From Thermomonas haemolytica (GTDB lineage Bacteria; Pseudomonadota; Gammaproteobacteria; Xanthomonadales; Xanthomonadaceae): a stretch of 64,000 nt of DNA. The DNA lies in assembly GCF_004346265.1 (NCBI RefSeq), contig NZ_SMAP01000001.1, forward strand, positions 310,001-374,000, written 5' to 3'. The notes beneath the pieces were generated by a model. That model saw only the letters and a list, made by a program, of their open reading frames with translations. It was not told the DNA's origin and ran no database searches. Positions 53,051 through 63,077 of the stretch are shown here, one piece after another. The position numbers and the translations under genes were made by a program. The stretch's first letter is position 1. Each line of letters begins with the position of its first letter.

Positions 53051-53727
53051 GGCGCGGTCTGCAGCGGCAGTGGCCAGCGCAGCAAATCGCGCGGGGCCTG
53101 TACCAGGACATCACCACCCCAGGCCGCCGGCTCCTCGTCCGGCAAGCGATAGCCCCACAGCGCGACCAGCGCGGGCATCCCCGCCGCGCGTGCGGCCTCG
53201 ATATCGCGCGCGTCGTCGCCGACGTAGGCGCACTCCGCGGCGGCCACGCCAAGCTGCTGTGCTGCATGCAGCAGCGGTAGCGGGTGCGGCTTGCGCTCGG
53301 GCAGGGTGTCGCCGCCGACCAGCACCGCGCAGCGCGCATCCCAGCCCAGCCCCGGCAGCACCTGCCGCGCCAGGGCTTCGGGCTTGTTGGTGACGATCCC
53401 CCAGCGGCTGCCGGCGGCCTCGATCGCCTCCAGCAGCGCGGGCACGCCGTCGAACAGGCCGCCATGCCGGCCCAGCTCCTGCGCATAGGTGTCGAGGAAC
53501 TCGCGCACCAGCGCCGCCGGCACCTCGCCGCCGAGCTCGGGGAACGCCACCGAACTCATCGCGCGCGAGCCCCGGGAGACATGCGGGCGCAGTGCTTCCA
53601 ACGCCATCGGCCCCTGCCCGCGCGCGGCGCGCATGCGGTTGACGGTGGCCAGCATGTCCGGCGCGCTGTCGAGCAGGGTGCCGTCCAGGTCGAACAGCAC
53701 CACCTTCGGGAACGCGGCCGCGCTCAT
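53047..53727 (-). CDS. gph: HAD hydrolase, phosphoglycolate phosphatase-like
   Basis: The 226-residue protein has the HAD motifs: [14 protein letters not shown] at residues 9-22 (nucleophile Asp), VTNKPE near 120 and [19 protein letters not shown] near 175-193. It is the phosphatase after ubiG in many proteobacteria. Gph removes phosphate from 2-phosphoglycolate; other substrates (MupP-type) cannot be excluded. It overlaps ubiG and the next gene by 4 bases each. Confidence 0.88.
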   Translation of the reverse strand: MSAAAFPKVVLFDLDGTLLDSAPDMLATVNRMRAARGQGPMALEALRPHVSRGSRAMSSVAFPELGGEVPAALVREFLDTYAQELGRHGGLFDGVPALLEAIEAAGSRWGIVTNKPEALARQVLPGLGWDARCAVLVGGDTLPERKPHPLPLLHAAQQLGVAAAECAYVGDDARDIEAARAAGMPALVALWGYRLPDEEPAAWGGDVLVQAPRDLLRWPLPLQTAP

Positions 53728-54434
53728 TCCGGCTTGCGCGCGCAGGCGAGGTAATTGACATCGGTGCGGCGCACGATGCGCGCCGCGTTGCGCCACGGCT
53801 CGTACAGCAGGCCGCTGACATCCTCCAGCTCCAGCCCGGCCTCGCGCAGCAGGCGCGCCAGCTCCGAGGGCCTGATGAAATCGCGGTATTGGTGTGTGCC
53901 CTGTGGCAGCAGGCGCGCGATGTATTCCGCACCCACGATGGCCAGCGCGAACGCGGCCGGCGTGCGGTTCAAGGTGGACAGGAACAGGCGGCCGCCGGGC
54001 TTGAGCAGCGCCGCGCAGGCGCGCACCACCGAGCCGGGGTCCGGCACGTGCTCGAGCATCTCCATGCAGGTCACCGCGTCGAACGCGCCTGGCAATTCCC
54101 CGGCCAGGGCTTCCACCGTCGTTTGCCGGTACTCGACCTTCACGCCCGATTCCAACCCATGCAGGCGCGCGACCTTCAGCAGGCCCGGAGCGAGGTCGAT
54201 CGCGGTGACCTTGGCGCCAGCCGCCGCCATCGCCTCGCTCAGCAGGCCGCCGCCGCAGCCCACGTCCAGCACCGCGGCATCGCGCAGGGGGATGCGCTGC
54301 GCCACGTAGCCCAACCGCGCGGGGTTCAGCGCGTGCAGCGCTTTCTGCGGGCCATCCGGGTCCCACCAGCGCTGCGCGAGGGCGTCGAACTTGTCGAGTT
54401 CGGCCTGGGCGAAATTGCCGGCGGCGGCGCTCAT
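53724..54434 (-). CDS. ubiG: Ubiquinone biosynthesis O-methyltransferase UbiG
   Basis: The 236-residue protein starts [21 protein letters not shown] and contains a Rossmann SAM-binding block [16 protein letters not shown] near 57-72, the WWDP loop near 24-27 and [11 protein letters not shown] near 120-130. UbiG methylates two hydroxyls in ubiquinone synthesis. Longer in-frame starts exist but the family N-terminus is FDAxAxxWWD-like, so 54434 is preferred. It overlaps mtaD by 4 bases. Confidence 0.93.
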   Translation of the reverse strand: MSAAAGNFAQAELDKFDALAQRWWDPDGPQKALHALNPARLGYVAQRIPLRDAAVLDVGCGGGLLSEAMAAAGAKVTAIDLAPGLLKVARLHGLESGVKVEYRQTTVEALAGELPGAFDAVTCMEMLEHVPDPGSVVRACAALLKPGGRLFLSTLNRTPAAFALAIVGAEYIARLLPQGTHQYRDFIRPSELARLLREAGLELEDVSGLLYEPWRNAARIVRRTDVNYLACARKPE

Positions 54435-55768
54435 GCGCGCACCTCCGCGATGCGCGCGCGCCACTGGCGGGCGTTGGCGACGATGGCCTCGCTGTCGATG
54501 TCGACCAGCTCGCACCCGCGCAGCTTTGGCTGGCCGGCGATCCACACGTCCGTCACCTGCTGGCGGCCGGCCGCATACACCAGCTGCGAGACCACGTGGT
54601 GCAGCGGCTGGGTCTCCAGCGCGGACAGATCCACGCAGGCAAGGTCAGCCTCCTTGCCGGGCTCGATCGAACCGATGCGGTCGCCGAACCCCAGCGCCCT
54701 GGCGCCGCCCAGCGTGGCCGCGTGCAGCGCCTCGAACGCCGAGAAGCCGGCGGCGTCGTTGGCCACCGCCTTGCCCAGCAGCGCGGCGGTGCGGGTCTCG
54801 CCGAACATGTCGAGATCGTTGTTGCTGGCGCAGCCGTCGGTGCCGATGGCCAGGTTCACGCCGGCCGCCAGCAGCGCGCAGGCCGGGCAGAAGCCCGAGG
54901 CCAGCTTGAGATTGGATTCCGGGCAGTGCACCACGCTCACGCCGCGTTCGGCGCACAGGTGGATCTCGGCCTCGGTGAGCTGGGTCATGTGCACTGCGAT
55001 CAGGCGGTCGTTCACCAGCCCCAGCCGGTCCAGCCGCGCCAGCGGGCGCTGGCCGTGCAGCTTGATCGAATCCGCCACTTCCTGCGCGGTCTCGTGGGTA
55101 TGCAGGTGCACCGGCACGTCGAGCTGGTCGGCCAGCACCCGCACCCGCTCGAAATTGGCGTCGCTGACGGTGTACGGCGCGTGCGGCGCGAACGCGGTGG
55201 CCACCAGCGGGTCGCCGCGCCAGGCATCGTGCAGTTCGCAGGCGCGGTCGAAGTATTCGTCGTCCGATTTCGCCCAGGCGCTGGGGAAGTCGATCACCAC
55301 CGCGCCGACCAGCGCACGGAAGCCGTGCTGCTTGTAGACCGCCGCCTGCACGTCGGGGAAGAAGTAGTTCTCGTTGGCGCAGGTGGTGCCGCCGCGCAGC
55401 ATCTCGGCGATCGCCAGGCGCATGCCGTCGGCCACGAACTCGGGGCCGATCACCGCCGCTTCCACCGGCCAGATGTGCTCGCGCAGCCAGGTCATCAGCG
55501 GCAGGTCGTCGGCCACGCCGCGCAGCAGCGTCATCGGGTTGTGCGTGTGGGCGTTGACCAGGCCGGGGATCAGCGCTGCGTCCGGGCGCGCGACGGTCTC
55601 CTTCGCGGCGAAGCGCACGCGCGCCTCGTCGGTGGGCAGCACCGCCAGGATGCGCCCCCCGGAAACGGCGACGGCGTGGCCTTCGAGGACCACGCCGTGC
55701 GGGACGACCGGCACCACCCAGCCGGCTTCGATGAGAAGGTCGCAGGGCTGCGGTGCGGGCTCGGTCAT
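54431..55768 (-). CDS. mtaD: Amidohydrolase, 5'-methylthioadenosine/S-adenosylhomocysteine deaminase type
   Basis: The 445-residue protein has the TRZ/ATZ-amidohydrolase landmarks: [20 protein letters not shown] near 66-85 with metal His pairs, [10 protein letters not shown] near 220-229, HMTQLTE, and [15 protein letters not shown] with the metal Asp. MtaD removes ammonia from adenine-ring nucleosides such as methylthioadenosine. It heads a four-gene minus-strand operon with 4-base overlaps. Guanine-like or chlorohydrolase activity is possible, but the layout matches MtaD. Confidence 0.85.
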   Translation of the reverse strand: MTEPAPQPCDLLIEAGWVVPVVPHGVVLEGHAVAVSGGRILAVLPTDEARVRFAAKETVARPDAALIPGLVNAHTHNPMTLLRGVADDLPLMTWLREHIWPVEAAVIGPEFVADGMRLAIAEMLRGGTTCANENYFFPDVQAAVYKQHGFRALVGAVVIDFPSAWAKSDDEYFDRACELHDAWRGDPLVATAFAPHAPYTVSDANFERVRVLADQLDVPVHLHTHETAQEVADSIKLHGQRPLARLDRLGLVNDRLIAVHMTQLTEAEIHLCAERGVSVVHCPESNLKLASGFCPACALLAAGVNLAIGTDGCASNNDLDMFGETRTAALLGKAVANDAAGFSAFEALHAATLGGARALGFGDRIGSIEPGKEADLACVDLSALETQPLHHVVSQLVYAAGRQQVTDVWIAGQPKLRGCELVDIDSEAIVANARQWRARIAEVRA

Positions 55769-55823
55769 GTCGTTCCTTCCAAAAACGGCACCCGCCTGCG
55801 CCCGGCGCGGACGGGTGGGTGCA

Positions 55824-56390
55824 TCACTTCACGCGCGAGACGTACTCGCCGCTGCGGGTATCGACCTTGATCACCTCGTCCTGGCCGACGAACAGCGGCA
55901 CGCGCACCACCGCGCCGGTCTCCAGGGTGGCGGGCTTGCCACCGCCGCCGGAGGTGTCGCCGCGCACGCCGGGATCGGTCTCGACGATCTTCAGCTCGAC
56001 GAAGTTCGGCGGCGTCACCTGGATCGGCACCCCGTTGAACAAGGTCACGATGCACATTTCCTCGCCCTTGATCCACTTGGCGGCGTCGCCGACGCCGGCC
56101 TTGTCGGCCTGGATCTGCTCGAAGGTCTCCGGATTCATGAAGTGCCAGTACTCGCCGTCGCTGTACAGGTACTGCATGTCGGTATCCACCACGTCGGCGG
56201 CCTCCACCGAGTCGGTGGACTTCATGGTGATTTCCTGCACGCGGCCGGAACGGATCATGCGGTAGCGCACGCGGGTGAAGGCCTGGCCCTTGCCGGGCTT
56301 CACATAATCGGTTTCGGTGATGATGCAGGGCTCGTTGTTGACGAGGATCTTCTGCCCGGACTTGACGTCGTTCATGCCGAGAGAGGCCAT
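55824..56390 (-). CDS. efp: Elongation factor P
   Basis: The ATG at 56390 follows AAGGAGCACCC and gives 188 residues, the family size. The N-domain shows KPGKGQAF with Lys34 at the position that is beta-lysylated in E. coli, and C-domain blocks [15 protein letters not shown] and [20 protein letters not shown] rescues ribosomes stalled on poly-Pro. EpmB, encoded divergently 92 bases away, makes the beta-lysine donor, which supports Lys34 modification here. Confidence 0.97.
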   Translation of the reverse strand: MASLGMNDVKSGQKILVNNEPCIITETDYVKPGKGQAFTRVRYRMIRSGRVQEITMKSTDSVEAADVVDTDMQYLYSDGEYWHFMNPETFEQIQADKAGVGDAAKWIKGEEMCIVTLFNGVPIQVTPPNFVELKIVETDPGVRGDTSGGGGKPATLETGAVVRVPLFVGQDEVIKVDTRSGEYVSRVK

Positions 56391-56444
56391 GGGTGCTCCT
56401 TGGGGCCACCCGGCGCGGGCGGCTAAACTGTGGGTTTTACGAGG

Positions 56445-56463
56445 GTTCCGGCTGGGCCGGAAC
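56445..56463. promoter_or_regulatory. Inverted repeat in the efp-epmB divergent region
   Basis: GTTCCGGC-TGG-GCCGGAAC is a perfect 8-base inverted repeat with a three-base spacer, centred between efp and epmB starts. It could be an operator or a leader hairpin of epmB; it has no U tail. Confidence 0.35.
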
Positions 56464-56482
56464 GGTGTTCTTGCAGCCCGAC

Positions 56483-57505
56483 ATGATACCCGCAGCCCCC
56501 ATCTCCTTGCAGCAGGACCCCACCCCACGCTGGCAGGCGCTGTGGCGCGAGGCCGTGCGCGACCCGCGCGAGCTGCTGGCGCTGCTGGGGCTGGACGCCC
56601 TGGCCGGGCGGATTTCCGAGGCCGCCGCGGCGCAGTTCCCGCTGCGCGTGCCGCGCGGCTTCGTGGCCCGGATGCGCCCGCACGACCCGCACGACCCGCT
56701 GCTGCGCCAGGTGCTGCCAGTGCTGGACGAGGAGCGCGTGGTGCCCGGCTTCGTCCTCGACGCCGTGGGCGACACCGCCGCGCGCCGCGGTGGCGGCGTC
56801 ATCCACAAGTACAACGGCCGCGCCCTGCTGATCGCCACCGGCAGCTGCGCGGTGCACTGTCGCTACTGCTTCCGCCGCCACTACCCGTATGCCGAGGACA
56901 TCGCCGCCGCGGCCGGCTGGCGCGATGCGGTGGCGCTGATCGCGGCCGACCCGTCGATCCACGAGGTCATCCTCTCCGGCGGCGACCCGCTATCGCTGGC
57001 CGACCATAAACTGGCAGAGCTGACCGACGCGCTGCGCGCGATCCCGCACATCCGCCGCCTGCGACTGCATACCCGGCTGCCGGTAGTGCTGCCGGAGCGG
57101 GTGGACGCCGGCCTGCTGGCCTGGCTGGGCGGCCTGCCCTGGCCGGTGGTGGTGGTGCTACACGCCAACCATGCCAACGAGTTCGACCCCGCGGTAGATG
57201 CCGCGCTAGCGCGCCTGCGTGCGACCGGGGCCAGCCTGCTCAACCAGGCCGTGCTGCTGCGCGGCGTGAACGACGATGTGGAGGCGCTGGCGGCCCTGTG
57301 CGAACGCGGCTTCGCCGCCGGCGTGCTGCCTTACTACCTGCATCAGCTCGACCGGGTCGCCGGCGCTGCCCACTTCGAGGTGGACGATGCCCGCGCACTG
57401 GCCCTGCACGCGGCGCTGGCGGCGCGGCTGCCCGGCTACCTGGTACCGAAACTGGTGCGCGAGATCCCCGGACAGCCCGGCAAGACGCCCCTCACGGGGC
57501 TTTGA
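56483..57505 (+). CDS. epmB: EF-P beta-lysylation protein EpmB (radical SAM)
   Basis: The ATG at 56483 gives 340 residues. The radical-SAM Cys motif is [15 protein letters not shown] near 122-136 (Cys-x3-Cys-x2-Cys). Other family blocks are [22 protein letters not shown], and the C-terminal HYLP-like block [17 protein letters not shown]. EpmB is a lysine 2,3-aminomutase family enzyme that makes (R)-beta-lysine for EF-P. EpmA is not in the window. Lower-confidence starts upstream would run into the palindrome. Confidence 0.95.
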   Translation: MIPAAPISLQQDPTPRWQALWREAVRDPRELLALLGLDALAGRISEAAAAQFPLRVPRGFVARMRPHDPHDPLLRQVLPVLDEERVVPGFVLDAVGDTAARRGGGVIHKYNGRALLIATGSCAVHCRYCFRRHYPYAEDIAAAAGWRDAVALIAADPSIHEVILSGGDPLSLADHKLAELTDALRAIPHIRRLRLHTRLPVVLPERVDAGLLAWLGGLPWPVVVVLHANHANEFDPAVDAALARLRATGASLLNQAVLLRGVNDDVEALAALCERGFAAGVLPYYLHQLDRVAGAAHFEVDDARALALHAALAARLPGYLVPKLVREIPGQPGKTPLTGL

Positions 57506-57572
57506 CCGGCATCACGTTCGTGGGTACGGTAGCCTGCTATCTATCCCCCGACACGATGGCACCGGAACACCC

Positions 57573-59657
57573 ATGGCGATTGGCAAGGACACCGCACTGC
57601 GCTTGATGCTCGTCGCCGACCTGGTGAACGAGGCCGAGGCCATGGTCAGCCGCCTGCGCAACGCCGGCACCGCGGTGCGCCCGCTGCGCCCGGAGTCGCT
57701 GGACGAACTGCTGTCGATGCTGGCGCAGCAGCCGGTGGACATGGTGCTGGCCGACTACGCCTCGGCCCTGCTGCCGTTCGAGCAGGTGGCCAAGGCGGTG
57801 GCCGGCGGTGGCCGCGACGTGCCGCTGCTGGCAGTGCTGGACGGGATCAACGACGACATCCTCGAGCAGGTGCAGGTACTGGGCGCGCAGGCGGTGGCGC
57901 TGCGCGACCGCCCGCAGCAGTTCCTCAAGGCGGTGCATGCGGAATGGCAGGCGCTGGAGTCGCGCCGTTCGCAGCGCCGGCTGGAGGCGCAGATGCGCGA
58001 GACCCAGCGCCGCTGCGACATGCTGATCGATTCCTCGCGAGAGCCGATCGCCTACATCCACGAAGGCATGCATATCCGTGCCAACCAGGCCTACCTGGAG
58101 ATGTTCGGCTACGACGCCTTCGAGGACATCGAGGGCATGTCGCTACTGGACCTGGTGGCGCCGCAGGACGTACCCGAGTTCAAGGCCCTGCTCAAGCGCC
58201 TGTCCAAGGGCGAGGACGCGCCGCCGCGCTACGAGCTGACCGCGCGCGACGTCGAGGGCCAGGACTTCCCGGCGGTGATGGAATTCAGCCCGGCGCAGTA
58301 CCAGGGCGAGGCCTGCCTGCAGGTGATCTTCCGCCACCAGGCCAGCGAGGTGGACCCGGAGCTGGCGCGCCAGGTCGAGGAGCTCAAGCAGCGCGACCCG
58401 GCCACCGGCCTGCTCAACCGCCCCACCTTCCTCGGCCTGCTGGATGCCGCGGTGGCCGAGGCCGCCGCCAACGGTGCCGCGCATGGCCTGCTGCTGGTGG
58501 AGCCCGACCACTACATGCAGCTGCTCGACGTGATCGGGCTGGATGCCGCCGACGACCTGATGGCCGCGCTTGGCCAGCGCCTGACCGCGGCCGCGCCGGA
58601 GGCGCTGGTGGCGCGCTTCGGCGAGCACCAGCTGGCGGTGCTGGCGCGCAACAGCGACTACCACGCCACCAGCGCATTGGCCGAGCGCCTGCGCGCGGGC
58701 ATCGCGGATGCGGTGCTGGCGGTCGGCAACAATTCGCTCAACGCCACCGCCAGCCTCGGCGGGGTGCAGATCGGCGAGAAGATCGCCAGCACCAGCCAGG
58801 TGCTGGCCAAGGCCACCCACCACCTGGCCGCCGCGGTCGGCGTCGGCGGCAACCGGGTGGAGCTGTACGACCCCAGCGCGGTGGACCGCGCCGAGCAGGA
58901 GCGGATCGCGGCGTGGGTGGAACGCATCCGCGGCGCGCTCGCCGGGGACGGTTTCCAGCTCGGCTTCCAGCCGGTCATCTCGCTGCAGGGCGAGAGCGAG
59001 GAAGCCTACGAGATGTTCCTGCGCCTGCTCGGCAGCGACGGCGTGCCGGTGGAGGCCGAGGCCTTCCTGCCGATCGCCGAGGAGCACGGCCTGCTGGGCG
59101 AGATCGACCGCTGGGCGGTGGCGCGCGCGATCACCGTGATCGGCGAGCGCCTGCGCGCCGGCAAACGCACCCGCCTGCTGCTGTCGGTGTCGCAGGAGGC
59201 GGTGCTCGACCCGCAGATGCCTGCATTCATCCAAGCCCAACTGGATCAGGCCGGGGTGCCGGGCGAATTGCTGATGCTGGCGGTGCCCGAGGCCAAGGTG
59301 TTCGTGAACCTCAACGGGGCTCAGGCCTTCGCCAAGGCGCTGTCGGCCTGCGGCGTGCAGCTGGCGCTGGAGCGCTTCGGCGCCGGCCTCAATTCACTTC
59401 AGATCCTGCAGCACGTCAGCCCGGCCCTGCTCAAGATCGACCCGCAGTTCATGGAGGACCTGGCCAGGAACGGCGCCTCCCAGGCCAAACTGCGCGAGAT
59501 CGCGCTCAAGGCGCGCGAGCACGGCATCCGCACCATCGCCCCGCACGTGCAGGACGCCGCCAGCATGACCCTGCTGTTCTCCACCGGCGTCAGCTACGTG
59601 CAGGGCGATTTCCTGGCCCCGGTCGGGCGCGAGATGAACTACGACTTCAGCGTCTGA
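57573..59657 (+). CDS. fimX: FimX-like protein: REC, PAS, degenerate GGDEF and degenerate EAL
   Basis: The 694-residue protein has an N-terminal receiver-like domain (1-125), a PAS domain (about 150-270, AYIHEGMHIRANQAYLEMFG), a degenerate GGDEF domain (FGEHQLAVLARN replaces GGDEF near 350) and a degenerate EAL domain (YEMFLRL replaces the EAL near 485, DPQFMED near 628). This is the layout of FimX, a c-di-GMP-binding, non-catalytic regulator of type IV pili. Xanthomonas FimX works with a PilZ protein and PilB. Its Arg/Asp ligand residues for c-di-GMP cannot be checked by eye. It follows epmB by 67 bases. Confidence 0.85.
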   Translation: MAIGKDTALRLMLVADLVNEAEAMVSRLRNAGTAVRPLRPESLDELLSMLAQQPVDMVLADYASALLPFEQVAKAVAGGGRDVPLLAVLDGINDDILEQVQVLGAQAVALRDRPQQFLKAVHAEWQALESRRSQRRLEAQMRETQRRCDMLIDSSREPIAYIHEGMHIRANQAYLEMFGYDAFEDIEGMSLLDLVAPQDVPEFKALLKRLSKGEDAPPRYELTARDVEGQDFPAVMEFSPAQYQGEACLQVIFRHQASEVDPELARQVEELKQRDPATGLLNRPTFLGLLDAAVAEAAANGAAHGLLLVEPDHYMQLLDVIGLDAADDLMAALGQRLTAAAPEALVARFGEHQLAVLARNSDYHATSALAERLRAGIADAVLAVGNNSLNATASLGGVQIGEKIASTSQVLAKATHHLAAAVGVGGNRVELYDPSAVDRAEQERIAAWVERIRGALAGDGFQLGFQPVISLQGESEEAYEMFLRLLGSDGVPVEAEAFLPIAEEHGLLGEIDRWAVARAITVIGERLRAGKRTRLLLSVSQEAVLDPQMPAFIQAQLDQAGVPGELLMLAVPEAKVFVNLNGAQAFAKALSACGVQLALERFGAGLNSLQILQHVSPALLKIDPQFMEDLARNGASQAKLREIALKAREHGIRTIAPHVQDAASMTLLFSTGVSYVQGDFLAPVGREMNYDFSV

Positions 59658-59710
59658 AGGCGAACCGCACTCGACTCGGCCCGAATCGGCCACGCATTGA
59701 CGTAAAAACA

Positions 59711-59738
59711 CGAACGCCCGCCTTGCGGCGGGCGTTCG
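59711..59738 (-). terminator. Intrinsic terminator between fimX and htpX
   Basis: A 12-bp stem CGAACGCCCGCC-GCAA-GGCGGGCGTTCG on the minus strand is followed by TGTTTTTA, so it fits a terminator for htpX, 57 bases after its stop. It can also stop fimX transcription from the other side, though without a U tail. Confidence 0.8.
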
Positions 59739-59794
59739 CTCTGGTGGAGCCGCGGCCGTGGCCGGCCTCGCGGCGGGTCACGCAACGTGGGCGA

Positions 59795-60694
59795 TCAGGC
59801 GGTCAGCCCCTCGCGCAGGGCCTCCGGCGCGGCATTGCGCAGGGCGGCGATGCGCTCCTCGATCGGCGGATGGCTCATCAGCAGGCGCTGCAGGCCGCTG
59901 CCGACCGCGCCACTGATGCCGAACGCCGCAACCTGCTTGGGCAGGGTGCTGGCACCGTGCATCTGCGCCAACCGCTCCAGCGCGGCGATCATCTTGCCGC
60001 GCCCGGCCAGAGCGGCACCGCCGGCATCGGCGCGGAACTCGCGGTAGCGCGAGAACCACATCGCGATCATCGAGGCGAACAGGCCGAACACCAGCTCCAG
60101 CACGAACACGATGATGTAGTAGCCGAAGCCGGGGCCATCGCTGCTGCGGTTGCCGTTGATCGCGCCGTCCACCACCCGCCCGACCACGCGCGCCAGCACG
60201 ATCACGAAGGTGTTCAGCACGCCCTGCAGCAGCGCCATGGTGACCATGTCGCCGTTGGCGACGTGGCTGACCTCGTGCCCCAGCACCGCCTCGGCCTCGT
60301 CGCGGGTCATCGCCCGCAACAGGCCGGTGGACACCGCCACCAGCGCGTTGTTGCGGTTGGCGCCGGTGGCGAAGGCGTTGATCTCGGGGGCATCGTAGAT
60401 GGCGACCTCGGGCATGCCGATGCCGGCCTGCTGGGCCTGCCGGCGCACGGTGGCCAGCAGCCACTGCTCGGCCTCGTTGCGGGGCTGCTCGATCACCTGC
60501 GCGCCGGTGGCGCGCTTGGCCACCCACTTCGACATCAGCAGCGAGATGATCGAACCGCCGAAGCCGAACAGCGCGGCCATCACGATCAGGCCGCTGAACT
60601 GCTGCGGATTCACGCCGAGGATGGACATCACGATGCTGACCAGCAGCAGCACCGCGAGATTGGTGGCCAGGAACAGGAACATGCGCTTGAACAT
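59795..60694 (-). CDS. htpX: Membrane zinc metalloprotease HtpX
   Basis: The 299-residue protein has two N-terminal membrane helices ([20 protein letters not shown] and the [13 protein letters not shown] segment), the zinc motif HEVSH near 140, two more helices with [13 protein letters not shown] and [14 protein letters not shown], and a distal Glu (REFRADAGG) that completes the zinc site. HtpX degrades misfolded inner-membrane proteins. Divergent to gluQ with an 85-base gap. Confidence 0.95.
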   Translation of the reverse strand: MFKRMFLFLATNLAVLLLVSIVMSILGVNPQQFSGLIVMAALFGFGGSIISLLMSKWVAKRATGAQVIEQPRNEAEQWLLATVRRQAQQAGIGMPEVAIYDAPEINAFATGANRNNALVAVSTGLLRAMTRDEAEAVLGHEVSHVANGDMVTMALLQGVLNTFVIVLARVVGRVVDGAINGNRSSDGPGFGYYIIVFVLELVFGLFASMIAMWFSRYREFRADAGGAALAGRGKMIAALERLAQMHGASTLPKQVAAFGISGAVGSGLQRLLMSHPPIEERIAALRNAAPEALREGLTA

Positions 60695-60779
60695 GGATCG
60701 ACTCCTGCGCGCCCGACGCGCGCGTGTTTGCGGTAGTGTGGCCCATCGTCGCGGATTTCAATCCGGCATCCTGAACGGC

Positions 60780-61700
60780 ATGTTCAATTTCACCGCCAGC
60801 GCCCCCGTCCGCGGCCGCTTCGCGCCCTCGCCCACCGGCCCGCTGCACGCCGGATCGCTGCTGGCGGCCCTAGGGAGCTGGCTGTACGCGCGCCATGCCG
60901 GCGGGCAGTGGCAGGTGCGGATCGAGGACCTCGACCCTCCGCGCGAGGTGCCCGGCGCGGCGCAGGCGCAGCTGGCTACCCTGGCCGCGTTCGGCCTGCA
61001 TCCCGATGGCGAGGTGAGCTTCCAGAGCCGGCGCGGCGCGCTGTACCAAGCCGCGCTGGAGCGCCTGCTGGCGGCGGGGGTGGCGTTCGAATGCCATTGC
61101 AGCCGCAGCGCGCTGGCCGCGACCGGCGGCATCCACCGCCGCTGCGTGGTCGGCCATCGACGCCCCGACCCCGCGATCCGGCTGCGGGTGGAGGACGGCT
61201 GCACGATCGCCTTCGAGGATGCCTTGCACGGGCCCATCACGCAGCGGGTGGACCGCGACGTCGGCGATTTCGTCCTGCGCCGCAGCGACGGCCTGTGGGC
61301 CTACCAGCTGGCGGTGGTGGTGGACGATGCCGAACAGGGCATCACCCAGGTGGTGCGCGGCGCCGACCTGCTGGATTCCACCCCGCGCCAGATCCTGCTG
61401 CAGCGGGCGCTGGGCCTGCCCACCCCGGCCTATGCGCACCTGCCGCTGGTGCTGGATGCGGACGGGCGCAAACTGTCGAAATCGGAGGGTGCCCAGGCAC
61501 TGGCCGATGCCGACCCGCTGCCCACCCTCGACCGGCTGTGGCGGATGCTCGGGCAGGCTCCGCTGGCGCTGGCCGGGATGCGTGGGCCTGGAGAGTTCCT
61601 GCTGGCCGCGCGGCAGGCGTTCCGGCCGGAACGGGTGCCGCGCCGGCTGCCGGCGCAGGCCCCTGCGGCGCACAACGCAAATGCCATCCAACCCGCCTAG
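60780..61700 (+). CDS. gluQ: Glutamyl-Q tRNA(Asp) synthetase GluQRS
   Basis: The ATG at 60780 gives 306 residues, the size of GluQRS rather than full GluRS. The catalytic blocks are [18 protein letters not shown] near 11-28 with the HIGH-like HAGS, and KLSKSEG near 237-243. Cys residues CHCSRS and RRCVVGH form the zinc-site pattern. It adds glutamate to the queuosine base of tRNA-Asp and lacks the anticodon-binding domain. It is 48 bases upstream of phaB, with no overlap. Confidence 0.93.
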   Translation: MFNFTASAPVRGRFAPSPTGPLHAGSLLAALGSWLYARHAGGQWQVRIEDLDPPREVPGAAQAQLATLAAFGLHPDGEVSFQSRRGALYQAALERLLAAGVAFECHCSRSALAATGGIHRRCVVGHRRPDPAIRLRVEDGCTIAFEDALHGPITQRVDRDVGDFVLRRSDGLWAYQLAVVVDDAEQGITQVVRGADLLDSTPRQILLQRALGLPTPAYAHLPLVLDADGRKLSKSEGAQALADADPLPTLDRLWRMLGQAPLALAGMRGPGEFLLAARQAFRPERVPRRLPAQAPAAHNANAIQPA

Positions 61701-61748
61701 AATCGAGCCCACCCTTCCATCCGCATTCGCACTCGCAAGGAGCACGGC

Positions 61749-62489
61749 ATGACGTCCAGGGTTGCATTGGTCACCGGTGGCACTGGCGGCATCGGCACCG
61801 CCATCGTGAAGCGGCTGGCCGCGATGGGGCACCGCGTGGCCACCAATTACCGCAACGAGGAAAAGGCGCGCGCCTGGCAGCAGAAGATGCGCGATGAAGG
61901 TTATGACGTGTTCATCGCCCGCGGCGACGTCACCTCGCCGGAGGAAGCGGCGGCAATGGTGCGCGAAGTCGAGCAGGCGCTGGGGCCGATCGACATCCTG
62001 GTCAACAACGCCGGCATCACCCGCGACGGCACCTTCCACCGGATGAAGGCGGAGCAGTGGATGGAGGTGATCAACACCAACCTCAATTCCTGTTTCAACG
62101 TCACCCGCCCGCTGATCGAGGGCATGCGCGAGCGCAAGTGGGGCCGCATCATCCAGATCAGCTCGATCAACGGCCTCAAGGGCCAGTACGGCCAGGCCAA
62201 CTACGCGGCATCGAAGGCCGGCATGCACGGCTTCACCATCTCGCTGGCGCGCGAGAACGCGCGCAACGGCATCACCGTAAACACGATTTCCCCCGGCTAC
62301 ATCGCCACCGACATGGTGATGGCCGTGCCGGAGGAAGTCCGCGCCAAGATCATCGCCGACATCCCCACCGGCCGCCTCGGCACCCCGGAGGAAATCGCCC
62401 ACGGCGTGGCTTTCCTGGTGGACGAGCAGGCCGGCTGGATCACCGGCTCCAACCTCGACATCAACGGCGGCCACCACATGGGCTGGTAA
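61749..62489 (+). CDS. phaB: Acetoacetyl-CoA reductase PhaB
   Basis: The 246-residue SDR protein has TGGTGGIGTAI near 9-19 (cofactor), NNAGITRDG near 87 and the catalytic YAASKAG near 151, with QISSING as the Ser site. It matches PhaB, which reduces acetoacetyl-CoA with NADPH for poly-hydroxybutyrate. AAGGAGCACGGC before the ATG is a strong ribosome site. No phaC or phaA is present in the window, so the substrate is inferred from sequence type. Confidence 0.85.
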   Translation: MTSRVALVTGGTGGIGTAIVKRLAAMGHRVATNYRNEEKARAWQQKMRDEGYDVFIARGDVTSPEEAAAMVREVEQALGPIDILVNNAGITRDGTFHRMKAEQWMEVINTNLNSCFNVTRPLIEGMRERKWGRIIQISSINGLKGQYGQANYAASKAGMHGFTISLARENARNGITVNTISPGYIATDMVMAVPEEVRAKIIADIPTGRLGTPEEIAHGVAFLVDEQAGWITGSNLDINGGHHMGW

Positions 62490-62552
62490 GGTTTCCCACG
62501 CCCACCGCCCGTTTTCCCATTCCACACGCCCGTTCAAGAAGAAGGAGGCCGC

Positions 62553-62999
62553 ATGTCCACCCCCGCTCCCGAAACCCCCGCCCGCAAGTCCAACGCCGGC
62601 CGCTACCTGTTCCTGCTGGTGCTGGGCCTGGTGATTGGCGCCGTGGCCACGGTGATGGTGCTGCGCGCGCTGAATGCCCGCAAGGACCACTTCCCCGAGG
62701 CGCTGATGGAAGTGCAGAGCTGGCACATGGGCCAGCTGAAGGCTGCGATGGAGCAGAACCGCTGCACCGCCACCGACGTGCTGCCGCACCTGCAGGCGCT
62801 GCGCGCGATGGGCACCGACCTCGAGGCCGCCTTCCCCGACCTGCGCGATGACGAGCGCTTCCGCACCGCCGCCGCCGCCATGCGCGCCGCCGCCGACCGC
62901 GCCCTGAGCGCGCCACCGATGAGCTGCGAAAGCCTGGCCGGCACCATGAAGTCGCTGGGCGACAGCTGCAAGGGCTGCCACCGCGATTTCAAGAACTAA
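62553..62999 (+). CDS. Membrane-anchored cytochrome c with C-terminal CxxCH
   Basis: The 148-residue protein has an N-terminal membrane helix (YLFLLVLGLVIGAVATVMVL, about 18-37), a helical periplasmic domain and one heme motif CKGCH at residues 139-143, four residues before the C-terminal Asn-rich end. The helical fold with C-terminal heme is like class II cytochrome c (c'/c556). The expected Met ligand near the start could be MEVQSWHMG. AAGGAGGCCGC precedes the ATG. The partner oxidoreductase is not in the window. Confidence 0.8.
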   Translation: MSTPAPETPARKSNAGRYLFLLVLGLVIGAVATVMVLRALNARKDHFPEALMEVQSWHMGQLKAAMEQNRCTATDVLPHLQALRAMGTDLEAAFPDLRDDERFRTAAAAMRAAADRALSAPPMSCESLAGTMKSLGDSCKGCHRDFKN

Positions 63000-63077
63000 G
63001 CGCATGCCTGCCGCAGCACGACCCGTGGCCCGGCGATCGCAGCGCCCGACCCCGGGCCTGATGGTCACCAAGACCGC

